Position numbers and translations under genes: made by a program
Assembly (NCBI RefSeq): GCF_006476045.1
Contig: NZ_SRZY01000001.1
Location: 1-64,000 of the forward strand
DNA length: 64,000 nucleotides
Direction of reading: 5' to 3'
Source of the DNA: Sphingobacterium lumbrici
Lineage (GTDB): Bacteria > Bacteroidota > Bacteroidia > Sphingobacteriales > Sphingobacteriaceae
In this document: positions 48,738 to 58,696 of the stretch, in pieces
Position numbering within the stretch: the stretch's first letter is position 1
Layout: each line of letters begins with the position of its first letter
The notes under the pieces: model-generated
The model's input: the letters and a program-made list of their open reading frames with translations, nothing else
What the model was told of the DNA's origin: nothing
Databases searched by the model: none

Positions 48738-50102
48738 TTATTTTTTTCCAATAAACGAATCATCATCAATTCCCGAATCATCCTTGATGAAATCAGAGAT
48801 GATTCTATTAAACCAACTTTCCTTTTTATTAGTCGTTTGTGCAATTTCTTTCACCTTTGTTTTATCAGGACTTTTACCCACCACTTCTTGTTGCGTTGCC
48901 TCATCCTCTTCTACCGTCTGAATACCTTTAATCAGCAAGCCAATACTTGTGGCATACATCGGACTTTTCATCTCATCAAAAGATTGCTTGTTCAGCATAT
49001 CCGTTTTAGCCAAGTACTCATTGGGATATCCGATACGGCAATCGATTCCTGTAATATACTCTACCAACTGAACCAAATGTTTCAACTGTGCGCCACCTCC
49101 TGTAATAACAATACCAGCAATTAGTTTATCTTCATAACCTGAAGACTTAATTTCATAATAAACATGCTCTATGATTTCCTCCATTCTAGCTTGAATGATG
49201 AATGCAAGGTTTTTAACAGAGATTTCTTTAGCATCACGCCCACGAATACCGGGTACACAGATCACCTCATTATCTTTGTTTTCATCAGCTAACGCTGAAC
49301 CGTAACGCACCTTTAATTGTTCCGCTTGATTACGTAAGACAGCACATCCTTGACGTATATCCTCGGTAACAATATTTCCTCCCAATGGAATAACAGCAGT
49401 ATGACGAATAATCCCTTCGTGAAAAATAGCCACATCCGTAGTACCTCCACCAATATCAACAAGAACTACTCCAGCCATTTTTTCTTCCTCATCCAATACA
49501 GCTTCAGATGATGCCAGAGGCTCCAATACCAAAGAAGAAACTTCTAGGTCAGAATTATCTACACACTTTTTAATGTTTTTGATATCCGTAACTCGACCTG
49601 AAATGATATGAAAATTAGCTTCCATACGACGTCCGGCCATACCTATTGGCTCCTTAATCCCCGGCTCATTATCAATTGTAAACTCTTGCGGAAGGACATG
49701 AATAATCTCTTCTCCCGGAGGAAGAACAAGCTTGTACATATCCGAAATCAGACGTTCTACATCTATACGGCCGATTTCATCATCATCATCTTTCATCAAA
49801 ATCCCGCGATGTTGAATACTTTTGATGTGTTGGCCGGCAATGCCGACATTGACCACTTTAATATCCACATTAGATTGCTCCTCAGCAGTCGCTACGGCTT
49901 CACGGATGCTTCCAACAGTTTTTTGAATATTAGCTACTACTCCACGGTTTACACCCGCAGACTCGGCTTTACCTACACCCAAAAGTTCAATTTTGTTTGT
50001 TCCACTACGACGCCCCACCGTCACGCAGATTTTCGTAGTACCGATATCTAATCCAACAATAATTGGATTTTCTTTTTCATTTGCTGTAATTCTTGGTTTC
50101 AT
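48738..50102 (-). CDS. ftsA: Cell division protein FtsA
   Basis: 454 residues. It is an actin-like ATPase that ties FtsZ to the membrane. The opening IIVGLDIGTTKICVTVGRR, the SHS2/1C subdomain, VLVDIGGGTTDVAIF (about 214-228), GIVITGGGAQL and a C-terminal region ending SWFNRIISDFIKD, an amphipathic membrane-targeting helix, are present. It is 23 bases after ftsQ, in the canonical order. Confidence 0.96.
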   Translation of the reverse strand: MKPRITANEKENPIIVGLDIGTTKICVTVGRRSGTNKIELLGVGKAESAGVNRGVVANIQKTVGSIREAVATAEEQSNVDIKVVNVGIAGQHIKSIQHRGILMKDDDDEIGRIDVERLISDMYKLVLPPGEEIIHVLPQEFTIDNEPGIKEPIGMAGRRMEANFHIISGRVTDIKNIKKCVDNSDLEVSSLVLEPLASSEAVLDEEEKMAGVVLVDIGGGTTDVAIFHEGIIRHTAVIPLGGNIVTEDIRQGCAVLRNQAEQLKVRYGSALADENKDNEVICVPGIRGRDAKEISVKNLAFIIQARMEEIIEHVYYEIKSSGYEDKLIAGIVITGGGAQLKHLVQLVEYITGIDCRIGYPNEYLAKTDMLNKQSFDEMKSPMYATSIGLLIKGIQTVEEDEATQQEVVGKSPDKTKVKEIAQTTNKKESWFNRIISDFIKDDSGIDDDSFIGKK

Positions 50103-50125
50103 ATGCTGTATATTATGCTGTATTG

Positions 50126-50953
50126 TTAATTCTTCATATTTATTTTCATCTGCAAACTATCCATAAACCAGTTTCCCCTGCGTTCACAAATTATTTGATC
50201 TCCATATTTTACATTCACCCGTGCATAAGCATTATTTCCTACTTTTGGCATAATATCACGGTAGTAGATTTTCAACCGATCCAATTTATAATCCAGCGAA
50301 TCTGCTGTTCCGATTATTAACTCCTCATTACCCACCCGCGGCACTATCTCAATATCATTTTCAGCGTTTACGTATAATTGCACAATCTGATTCTCCCAAA
50401 GTTCGTCTCCTCTGACATGATTCACGATCTTCACAAGATCTTTCACCAGCTTACTCTGCACACCATCCAACGGTTTGCCATAGCTTTCTGATATATTTCC
50501 ATTTGCGACCAGTACATGGGGCACATACTTTAAAGTAACCGGAATTTTCTTTCCCTCTCTATCGATATAAAATTCACGGCCATTTTTATTTATAACCCGC
50601 AACACCACTTCTCTCTGCTGCACGGCAACTTGCATAACGCCATCCAAATCTGCATGAATTTCTGCATTAGAGACATACGGAAGATCTTTTAACGATTCTT
50701 CGATCTGATTAACCGGAATCTCTTTGATTGCCCTTCCTACTACCCGTCCATATTTCTCATTGATCAACTTTGAAATGTCATGCTGATCGATGAAAGTCTC
50801 TTTACCTTCAATCATTACACGTAGCGCTATACACACCTGATCGCTACTCTTCCTAGCGATCAAACTCATAAGCAAGGTCAAACCAACCAGAGCCGCAACT
50901 CCGAGAATTCCATAGCCTACAAAGCTCCAACGTATATTTTTTGATCTATTCAT
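50126..50953 (-). CDS. ftsQ: Cell division protein FtsQ
   Basis: 275 residues with a short cytoplasmic N-terminus, one membrane helix (about 12-31), a POTRA-like domain (about 40-110, ending in VQQREVVLRVI) and an FtsQ C-terminal part. Sequence conservation in this family is weak, so the call leans on the layout and position between murC and ftsA. The ATG overlaps the murC stop by 8 bases. Confidence 0.88.
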   Translation of the reverse strand: MNRSKNIRWSFVGYGILGVAALVGLTLLMSLIARKSSDQVCIALRVMIEGKETFIDQHDISKLINEKYGRVVGRAIKEIPVNQIEESLKDLPYVSNAEIHADLDGVMQVAVQQREVVLRVINKNGREFYIDREGKKIPVTLKYVPHVLVANGNISESYGKPLDGVQSKLVKDLVKIVNHVRGDELWENQIVQLYVNAENDIEIVPRVGNEELIIGTADSLDYKLDRLKIYYRDIMPKVGNNAYARVNVKYGDQIICERRGNWFMDSLQMKINMKN

Positions 50954-52301
50954 GCGCTAAAATAGCCTTCAATGGTTTTACCAAACGATCAATATCTCCA
51001 GCCCCAACCGTAACGATTAATTCCGGCTTTTCAGCCATTACCTGATCCAGTACTTCTTGAGGAGTAACCACTCTTTTATTCTCTATTCCTATTTTATTCA
51101 ATAGCCAGGATGAGTCTACGCCATCAATCGGCAATTCTCTTGCCGGATAAATCTCCATCAGCAGGAGTTCATCTGCCATACCCAACACTTCTGCAAAACC
51201 ATCTACAAAATCACGTGTACGTGTAAAAAGATGAGGTTGAAAAACAACAGTCAACTTCTTCGTAGGATACAATTTCCGCATGGAATTTAGAAAAGCCCTT
51301 AATTCCTCCGGATGATGAGCATAGTCGTCTATATACACGTGCTCGGGTGTACGAACGATGTATTCAAAACGACGCTTTGCTCCTTTGAAATTAGCTAATG
51401 CTACTACTATTTTATCGATATCAATACCCAATAATATTGCTACTGTAATAGCGGCAACAGCATTCTCTACATTATGAAGGCCAGGTATTCCAAGACGGAT
51501 ATTTTCAACACGCGTCTCTCCGGAAATGTAGTCAAAATAAAATTCGCCTTCATGTACATGAATATTCCCGGCATAAGCATCGGCACTCGTTTCACGTGAA
51601 TAGCTAATATCTCCCTCAAAGGGTAGCCCTACTTTTACTATACTTTTACCATCTTCTACTACCCTATCCAAAAATAATTTGAAGGAATCGATCAAATGCG
51701 ATTCATCACCATATATATCCAAATGATCTGCATCAGCAGAGGTGACTACAGCGATATTCGGATGCAATGTTAAAAAGGAACGATCGTATTCATCGGCTTC
51801 TACAACCACCACATTATTATCACCAAATAAAACATTGGTATTGTAATTCGAACTGATGCCGCCTAAAAATGCCGAACAATCGTAACCTGAATCTTTTAAT
51901 ATATGGGCGATCATGGTTGAAGTTGTAGTTTTACCATGCGTGCCCGCTACACCAATTGTAAAACGACTAGCACTGATAAATCCTAAAACCTGTGATCGTT
52001 TGTATAGTTCAAACCCCTTATCAACAAAATAATTCTTAATTCTCAAATCTTTAGGGACTGCAGGTGTAAAAACAATCAATGTTTCTACAGATGGATTTTG
52101 AAACCCTTCCGGGATTAACTGAATATCATCTTGGTAAAACACGGTAATCCCCTCCCTAACCAAAGCTAAAGTCAAGTCAGTTTCGGTTTTATCGTACCCT
52201 ATAACGGTACAGCCCAATTGATAAAAGTAACGCGCTAAACCGCTCATTCCAATTCCACCAATTCCGATTAAAAAAACCTGCTTTACCTGATCAATATTCA
52301 T
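50946..52301 (-). CDS. murC: UDP-N-acetylmuramate--L-alanine ligase
   Basis: 451 residues. It adds L-Ala to UDP-MurNAc, the first peptide step of peptidoglycan precursor synthesis. The N-terminal GIGGIGMSGLARYFY, ATP-binding GVAGTHGKTTTSTM, DEYDRSFL and VYIDDYAHHPEE signatures identify MurC within the Mur ligases. It is 3 bases after murG. Confidence 0.97.
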   Translation of the reverse strand: MNIDQVKQVFLIGIGGIGMSGLARYFYQLGCTVIGYDKTETDLTLALVREGITVFYQDDIQLIPEGFQNPSVETLIVFTPAVPKDLRIKNYFVDKGFELYKRSQVLGFISASRFTIGVAGTHGKTTTSTMIAHILKDSGYDCSAFLGGISSNYNTNVLFGDNNVVVVEADEYDRSFLTLHPNIAVVTSADADHLDIYGDESHLIDSFKLFLDRVVEDGKSIVKVGLPFEGDISYSRETSADAYAGNIHVHEGEFYFDYISGETRVENIRLGIPGLHNVENAVAAITVAILLGIDIDKIVVALANFKGAKRRFEYIVRTPEHVYIDDYAHHPEELRAFLNSMRKLYPTKKLTVVFQPHLFTRTRDFVDGFAEVLGMADELLLMEIYPARELPIDGVDSSWLLNKIGIENKRVVTPQEVLDQVMAEKPELIVTVGAGDIDRLVKPLKAILAHE

Positions 52302-52304
52302 TTC

Positions 52305-53402
52305 CTAGTTTATTAATTTTAAAACTTCGTTTGCTATTACCTCATCTGCATCGAGCAAGGCCAGCTTTCTAATATTTTCACTGAGTTCTACACATGTAGC
52401 TTCATCTCGAATCAACTTAAGTGTTTCATCTACCAAATGAATACGCGCGCTCATATCGGTCACCATTAAAGCAGCTTTTTTTTCTACCAACGCAACCGCA
52501 TTTTTTGTTTGATGATCCTCGGCGACATTTGGCGACGGAACTAATATCACGGGTTTACCAATTACGCATAATTCCGATATGGTGCCGGCTCCTGCTCTCG
52601 CAATAATTACATCAGCCGCAGCATACGCATAATCCATTCGTTGCAAAAATGGCAATAACTTAATACCAGCGGGCAACTTACCCGTGAGTTCTCTTTCTAA
52701 TTTTTCAAAATAATAGCCGCCACATTGCCATATCACCTGCACATCTGCCTGAATTAATTTACCGACAGCCTCTTTTATACATTCGTTTAACGTATTTGCT
52801 CCCAAACTCCCGCCTGTAACCAAAATGGTCTTTTTGCCTTCCGTTAATCCAAATGAAGCAATCGCTTCGCGATACTTCCCGGAAATATCTACGGAAGCTC
52901 TTCGGATTGGATTTCCGGTCAACATTACCCGTTCTGCAGGAAAAAACTTTTCCATCCCATCATACGCAACACATATCTTCTTTGCCCTTTTCCCCAAACT
53001 TTTATTGGTCTTACCTGCAAACGAATTTTGTTCTTGAATCAGTGTCGGAATACCGATATGATTTGCCATCATTAACAACGGACCAGAAGCATATCCCCCA
53101 ACTCCAATTGCTACTTCCCCACCAAACTCCTTAATAATCTGCCGAGACTTCCATAAGCTTTTTACCATTTTAAAGGGTAAAGCTATATTTTTCAATAACG
53201 ACTGTCTATTAATTCCCTGAATGTCCAACCCTACTATTCTATATCCAGCTGCAGGAACTTTTTCCATTTCCATTTTACCAGCAGCACCGACAAATAAAAT
53301 TTCAATCTCAGGCTCCGCACGACGTAATGCGTTTGCAATCGCAATCGCAGGGAAGATATGCCCTCCCGTACCCCCACCACTTATGATTACTTTGTGCGCC
53401 AT
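52305..53402 (-). CDS. murG: UDP-GlcNAc transferase MurG
   Basis: 365 residues. It makes lipid II from lipid I at the inner face of the membrane. IISGGGTGGHIFPAIAIA is the N-terminal glycine-rich loop, LVTGGSLGANTLN begins the second Rossmann domain, and IARAGAGTISEL is the UDP-GlcNAc region. It is 6 bases after ftsW. Confidence 0.96.
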   Translation of the reverse strand: MAHKVIISGGGTGGHIFPAIAIANALRRAEPEIEILFVGAAGKMEMEKVPAAGYRIVGLDIQGINRQSLLKNIALPFKMVKSLWKSRQIIKEFGGEVAIGVGGYASGPLLMMANHIGIPTLIQEQNSFAGKTNKSLGKRAKKICVAYDGMEKFFPAERVMLTGNPIRRASVDISGKYREAIASFGLTEGKKTILVTGGSLGANTLNECIKEAVGKLIQADVQVIWQCGGYYFEKLERELTGKLPAGIKLLPFLQRMDYAYAAADVIIARAGAGTISELCVIGKPVILVPSPNVAEDHQTKNAVALVEKKAALMVTDMSARIHLVDETLKLIRDEATCVELSENIRKLALLDADEVIANEVLKLIN

Positions 53403-53408
53403 ACCAAA

Positions 53409-54602
53409 TTATACTGTACCTACGATTACCTTTTTTTGTTTTGGAGTTTCATCCAACTCCTGCTTATGTTTCAACTCCTCTATATTTCTACTTACGGAAA
53501 GAATAATTCCCAATGCTACACTCGTAAAAAGAATAGACGTACCTCCCATACTGACTAGTGGCAAAGGAACCCCAGTTACAGGCCCCAATCCTACAGCCAC
53601 CGCCATGTTCGCCAAGGCTTGTATCGTTAGGCTAAATCCTAACCCCGCAGCCAAAAAAGCCCCGAAGGCTCGCGGACTAAGTGTCACTATACGTATACAG
53701 CGATACATTAAAGCCAGATATAAAAACAATAAAATTACGCCACCAATAGTTCCATACTCTTCGATAATAATGGCGAAAATAAAATCTGAATAGGGATGCG
53801 GAAGTACATTTCGCTGCACGCTATTACCCGGCCCTTTTCCAAATAATCCACCGGTAGCAATTGCGATTTTCGCATTATTTGCCTGATAATTCTTATCCTC
53901 TTGAAAAGGAACATTGGAAGTCGTTACTTCTTCCGTCGCAAAAAAACCCTTTATACGACTAAAATATGTCGCCCGACGTGGCCCCACCGAAATCACTATT
54001 AACCCTAACAACCCCACACCTAAGGATACTAAAGCGATTTGTTTGAAGCTGATTCTACCGATCAAAAGCAACAGCACACTAACCCCAAATAGCATAACTG
54101 CCGTAGATAAATTGGCCCATGCGATCAACACAAAAACCAGACAAACCGCCCCCATTATCGGAAGAAAAGACTTTTTAACATCTTTAATCTCCTCCTGTTT
54201 ACGCGAAAGCATCCGAGCCAAGAATGTAATCAAGGCCAGTTTTGCTAAATCAGAGGTTTGAAAAGTCTGATTGATAACCGGAATCGTAACCCAACGGGAC
54301 GCATCATTCACCTTGTTTCCAAATACCAATGTGTACAGTAACAACGGAATAGTAATTGCCATTAAAAGCTTTGAAATACCTGCATAATACCTATAGTCTA
54401 ATTTATGAGACAGGAACATCATTACTAAACCTACAGCGATAATGGAAAAATGCTTAAACAAATATAGTTCTGTTCCCTTTCCTTCTTTATACGCAAGCGT
54501 ACCTACTGAACTGTAGACAGCCAGTAAAGACCATCCGGATAGAATAATCACGATGATCCAAATCCATTTATCTCCCTTTAATTTTGACAGCACTTGTTCC
54601 AT
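53409..54602 (-). CDS. ftsW: FtsW, SEDS-family peptidoglycan glycosyltransferase
   Basis: 397 residues, about ten membrane segments. SEDS proteins polymerise lipid II in the division ring with a partner class B PBP. Typical patches are ATGGLFGKGPGNS, DFIFAIIIEEYG and GLGPVTGVPLPLVSMGG. Position within the dcw cluster supports FtsW rather than RodA. The partner FtsI is encoded at 58697-60823 in the same cluster. Confidence 0.94.
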   Translation of the reverse strand: MEQVLSKLKGDKWIWIIVIILSGWSLLAVYSSVGTLAYKEGKGTELYLFKHFSIIAVGLVMMFLSHKLDYRYYAGISKLLMAITIPLLLYTLVFGNKVNDASRWVTIPVINQTFQTSDLAKLALITFLARMLSRKQEEIKDVKKSFLPIMGAVCLVFVLIAWANLSTAVMLFGVSVLLLLIGRISFKQIALVSLGVGLLGLIVISVGPRRATYFSRIKGFFATEEVTTSNVPFQEDKNYQANNAKIAIATGGLFGKGPGNSVQRNVLPHPYSDFIFAIIIEEYGTIGGVILLFLYLALMYRCIRIVTLSPRAFGAFLAAGLGFSLTIQALANMAVAVGLGPVTGVPLPLVSMGGTSILFTSVALGIILSVSRNIEELKHKQELDETPKQKKVIVGTV

Positions 54603-54613
54603 AACAATCTGTT

Positions 54614-55987
54614 TTACAGGCTCATTACCGCTTCTTTAAACTTATCACCTCTTTCTTCGTAATTTTTAAACCAATCAAAGCTTGCACAAGCCGGTGAGAG
54701 CAATACGGTATCCCCTTTTATGGCAAGGTGCGATGCAATCTCAACAGCATCTTCCATCGATGCACTATTTACAATCACATCGGCTTCTTCTTCAAAAGCA
54801 TCGTGAATACGTGAAGTATCTTTTCCTATGCAGATAATAGCCTTTACTTTTTGCTTTATCAGGTCACGGAGCATATCATAATCGTTTCCTTTATCGACCC
54901 CACCCAAAATCAATACGATATCTGTAGAAAAACTCTCCAGCGCATACCACACCGAATTTACATTTGTCGCCTTCGAATCATTGATATAATTTACACCGCC
55001 GATATACGCAACATGCTCTAATCGATGTGGAATATTGACATACGAGCCCATACTCTCCTTCATCGTCTGATTACGAAGCTCCTGCACTTTCGCAATCAAT
55101 CCAGACGCCATATTATTGTAGACGTTGTGCTTTCCTTGTAATGATAACTCTTCAATATTCATCGTAAATATTTCTCTATTGGGTATGTGAATTTTTATAG
55201 TATTGTCCTTATCTAAATACGCTCCCTGGATGACCTCTTTCTCTTGTGTTATGGGTAATAGCGTAGCTTTACTTTCCCAACGAGGCAAGGCTCTCATCGT
55301 TTCCTGATCATCAGCGCAATAGATAAAATAATCTTGCTCTGTCTGATTTCGAATCATGCGAAATTTAGAATTTACGTAATTTTCCAACTTATAATCATAG
55401 CGATCCAGATGGTCAGGCGTGATATTCAAAATTACGGCCACGTCCGCCCGGAAATGATACATGTCGTCCAGCATAAAACTGGAAATTTCCAACACATAAA
55501 CATCAAAATTTTCTCGCGCCACTTGAAAAGCAAAACTTTTCCCAATATTTCCTGCCAGACCTACATTTATACCACCCTTCTGCAACATATAATATGTCAA
55601 CATCGTAGTCGTAGATTTACCGTTAGAACCCGTAATACAGATCAACGTTGCATTCGTATACTGCGCAGCGAATTCAATTTCCGAGATCACGGGAGTTCCC
55701 TGCGCTCTTAACTGTTGAATCAGCGGGGCTTTTTCAGGAATACCCGGACTCTTGACCACGAGATCTGCATTTAACACCTGGAGAGCAGTATGCTGACCAC
55801 TTTCAAATACAATAGTTTCCTTTAGTAAAATTTCTTTATACCCATCGCTGATATCTCCCATATCAGAAACAAATACATCAAAGCCCCGATCCTTTCCTAG
55901 TATAGCAGCACCTACGCCACTCTCACCCGCACCGAGAATCACTAAGCGGCCAGTCTGTGGGTAATATGTATGTGCAATATGTGCCAT
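54614..55987 (-). CDS. murD: UDP-N-acetylmuramoylalanine--D-glutamate ligase
   Basis: 457 residues. It adds D-Glu to UDP-MurNAc-Ala. Signatures are LVILGAGESGVGAA at the N-terminus, CITGSNGKSTTTML for ATP, LNITPDHLDRY and NDSKATN in the C-terminal domain. It lies one base after mraY and 11 before ftsW. Confidence 0.97.
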   Translation of the reverse strand: MAHIAHTYYPQTGRLVILGAGESGVGAAILGKDRGFDVFVSDMGDISDGYKEILLKETIVFESGQHTALQVLNADLVVKSPGIPEKAPLIQQLRAQGTPVISEIEFAAQYTNATLICITGSNGKSTTTMLTYYMLQKGGINVGLAGNIGKSFAFQVARENFDVYVLEISSFMLDDMYHFRADVAVILNITPDHLDRYDYKLENYVNSKFRMIRNQTEQDYFIYCADDQETMRALPRWESKATLLPITQEKEVIQGAYLDKDNTIKIHIPNREIFTMNIEELSLQGKHNVYNNMASGLIAKVQELRNQTMKESMGSYVNIPHRLEHVAYIGGVNYINDSKATNVNSVWYALESFSTDIVLILGGVDKGNDYDMLRDLIKQKVKAIICIGKDTSRIHDAFEEEADVIVNSASMEDAVEIASHLAIKGDTVLLSPACASFDWFKNYEERGDKFKEAVMSL

Positions 55988-55988
55988 C

Positions 55989-57233
55989 CTATCTTACTTT
56001 CAATGTTACGATTGTTAAAATTGCTAAAATAACACTCACGATCACAAATCGCGTCACGATCTTAGCCTCATGGTACCCTTTCTTCTGGTAATGATGGTGC
56101 AGAGGGGACATCAAAAAAATCCGTCTGCCTTCACCATATTTTTTCTTTGTATACTTAAAGTAAGATACCTGAAGAATCACCGATAGATTTTCAATCAGAA
56201 AAACGCCACATAATACCGGTATCAATAATTCTTTACGAATAAGAATGGCAAACGCAGCGATAATACCTCCAATAGCCAGCGAACCGGTATCTCCCATGAA
56301 TACCTGTGCGGGATACGCATTATACCACAAGAAGCCCGTACAGGCTCCGATAAATGCCCCTGCAAAAATTACAAGCTCACCGGAATTAGGGATATACATA
56401 ATATTGAGGTATTCGGAAAAAATAATATTACCAGATACATACGCCAAGATTGCCAATGTAATACCCACAATAGCCGAAGTACCTGTTGCCAACCCGTCTA
56501 TCCCATCCGTAATATTAGCACCATTGGACACAGCTGTCACAATAAAGACCACAACAACCAAAAAAACGAGGAATGTCACCAAGCTGCTGTTCAATCCAAA
56601 ACTATCCAAAACTTTGGCATAATCAAATTCATTATTTTTATAGAAAGGGATATTCGTCTTCGTGGATTTCACATTTTCTGTGTATGTACTTTCACCGGTC
56701 TGCGGATTAATCACGACTTCAACCGGCTTCGAAGACGTCGGGTTTGTCACCTGTTCGCGTACGACAATATCCGGATGAAAATACATTGTGATAGCGATGA
56801 TCGTTCCTAAACCGACTTGTCCGATTACTTTAAATCGGCCAGCCAACCCTTCTTTATTCTTCCGAAACACTTTGATATAATCGTCCAGGAAACCTATTGC
56901 TCCCATCCAGATTGTCGTAATAATCATTATGATGACGTAAATATTGTCCAATTTGGCAAACAACACCGTGGGTATCAGGATACCCGCTATAATGATCAAA
57001 CCACCCATCGTTGGAGTTCCTTGCTTCTTTTTTTCTCCTTCTAACCCGAGATCGCGAATCGTTTCACCTACTTGTTTTCGGTGCAGCAAACGAATTAATC
57101 GACTACCAAAAACTGTTGTTATCATCAACGAAACAATAACTGCCATTGCGGTCCGGAACGAAATATATTGAAACAATCCCGATCCCGGAATATGCAAGTG
57201 ATCTTGTAACCAAGTAAATAAATAATATATCAT
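55989..57233 (-). CDS. mraY: Phospho-N-acetylmuramoyl-pentapeptide transferase MraY
   Basis: 414 residues, ten membrane helices. It transfers phospho-MurNAc-pentapeptide to undecaprenyl phosphate, making lipid I. The catalytic Asp-containing [21 protein letters not shown] and [11 protein letters not shown] are clear. It is longer than E. coli MraY (360) by an insert around residues 150-205, after TMYFHPD, common in Bacteroidota. It follows murE directly; in other phyla murF would lie between them. Confidence 0.96.
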   Translation of the reverse strand: MIYYLFTWLQDHLHIPGSGLFQYISFRTAMAVIVSLMITTVFGSRLIRLLHRKQVGETIRDLGLEGEKKKQGTPTMGGLIIIAGILIPTVLFAKLDNIYVIIMIITTIWMGAIGFLDDYIKVFRKNKEGLAGRFKVIGQVGLGTIIAITMYFHPDIVVREQVTNPTSSKPVEVVINPQTGESTYTENVKSTKTNIPFYKNNEFDYAKVLDSFGLNSSLVTFLVFLVVVVFIVTAVSNGANITDGIDGLATGTSAIVGITLAILAYVSGNIIFSEYLNIMYIPNSGELVIFAGAFIGACTGFLWYNAYPAQVFMGDTGSLAIGGIIAAFAILIRKELLIPVLCGVFLIENLSVILQVSYFKYTKKKYGEGRRIFLMSPLHHHYQKKGYHEAKIVTRFVIVSVILAILTIVTLKVR

Positions 57234-57240
57234 CGACTTA

Positions 57241-58695
57241 TTATAGTTCGTTAAATGTTTTCTCTAATTCTTCTTTATCATCAAAATGATGCCTTACACC
57301 ATTAACTTCTTGATACTTTTCATGTCCTTTTCCTGCAATTAAGACAATATCTCCGGCAGCAGCTATATGACAAGCTGCACGAATAGCTTCTCGTCGATCA
57401 GAAATAGTAAACACATTCCTTTTCTTATCAACCGGAATACCGGCTTCCATCTCTTTGATAATAGCCAAAGGATCTTCAGTACGCGGATTATCTGAAGTGA
57501 TAATGACTTTATCGCTATATTTTAGTGCGACCTTCGCCATTTCCGGACGCTTAGTCTTATCACGATCTCCTCCACATCCAAGCACAGTAATAATTTGCTG
57601 ACCAATCACCCTCAAATCTTTTATTGTCTCCAATACATTTTCGACCGCATCCGGCGTATGTGCATAATCTACTATCCCGACAATTCCATTTTTAGAACGA
57701 ACAGTTTCGAACCTACCCTGGGCTCCCGTAATCTCACTGATAGCCGTCAAGATTTTCAACGTTTCTTGTTCCAATAAAATAGCTGCACCATATACAGCCA
57801 AAAGATTATACGCGTTAAAGCCACCTACCAATTTTACCCATACCTCATGCGAATCGATCTGTAGCAGCATGCCATCAAAATGACTTTCTATTACCTTTGC
57901 TTTGAAATCTGCAACATGATGCAAACCGTATGTCTTTTTATGTGCAAAGGTATTCTGAAGCATCACTTGTCCATTTTTATCATCGGTATTCGTAAGAGCA
58001 AAGGCATAACGATCCAAATCATCAAAAAACTTCTTCTTTGCTTTAATATAATTATCAAAGCTGCCATGGAAATCAAGATGATCATGCGTAATATTCGTAA
58101 AAACTCCACCGGCAAATCGTAATCCGGCAATACGCTGTTGCACAACAGCATGTGAACTCACCTCCATAAAGCAATAATCACACCCCTCATCTACCATATC
58201 AGACAGCAATTTGTTCAAAGCCACCGGATCTGGTGTGGTATGAGTTGCCGGAATAATCCGATCCCCGATTTTATTCTCTACCGTCGACACAAGACCAACG
58301 TGATACCCCAACTGCCTAAAAAGATTAAATAACAACGTTGCTACCGTAGTTTTACCATTTGTACCTGTAATCCCCACAAGCTTTAAGTCCTTCGACGGAT
58401 TACCGTAAAAATTAGAGGCTGCGATTCCTAACGCATAAGACGTATCACCCACAACTACATACGTCGTATTTTCATCCAGTTGCTTCGGAAGCTGTTCTAC
58501 CAGTACAGCTGAAGCATCCATCGCAATTGCTTTGTCAACATAGAGATGTCCATCCGTTTGTACGCCCCTTATTGCGGCGAATAATGTATTTTTTTCAACC
58601 TTACGCGAATCAAAACACACCGATGCCACTTCTACGTCTAGTGAACCGACAACCTGAACAACAGGAATAGCATGTAATAATTCTTTAAGTATCAT
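57241..58695 (-). CDS. murE: UDP-MurNAc-tripeptide ligase MurE (meso-DAP type)
   Basis: 484 residues. It adds the third peptide residue. ATP loop [30 protein letters not shown], and in the C-terminal domain [11 protein letters not shown]. The DNPR motif is known to select meso-diaminopimelate (Lys-adding enzymes have a different motif), so this bacterium should have A1-gamma type peptidoglycan. It is one base after ftsI. Confidence 0.96.
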   Translation of the reverse strand: MILKELLHAIPVVQVVGSLDVEVASVCFDSRKVEKNTLFAAIRGVQTDGHLYVDKAIAMDASAVLVEQLPKQLDENTTYVVVGDTSYALGIAASNFYGNPSKDLKLVGITGTNGKTTVATLLFNLFRQLGYHVGLVSTVENKIGDRIIPATHTTPDPVALNKLLSDMVDEGCDYCFMEVSSHAVVQQRIAGLRFAGGVFTNITHDHLDFHGSFDNYIKAKKKFFDDLDRYAFALTNTDDKNGQVMLQNTFAHKKTYGLHHVADFKAKVIESHFDGMLLQIDSHEVWVKLVGGFNAYNLLAVYGAAILLEQETLKILTAISEITGAQGRFETVRSKNGIVGIVDYAHTPDAVENVLETIKDLRVIGQQIITVLGCGGDRDKTKRPEMAKVALKYSDKVIITSDNPRTEDPLAIIKEMEAGIPVDKKRNVFTISDRREAIRAACHIAAAGDIVLIAGKGHEKYQEVNGVRHHFDDKEELEKTFNEL

Positions 58696-58696
58696 A

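Noticed and set aside
53221..53793. 190-residue plus-strand frame opposite murG and ftsW
   Set aside because: Antisense to two highly conserved genes and low-complexity; no start context or family pattern.
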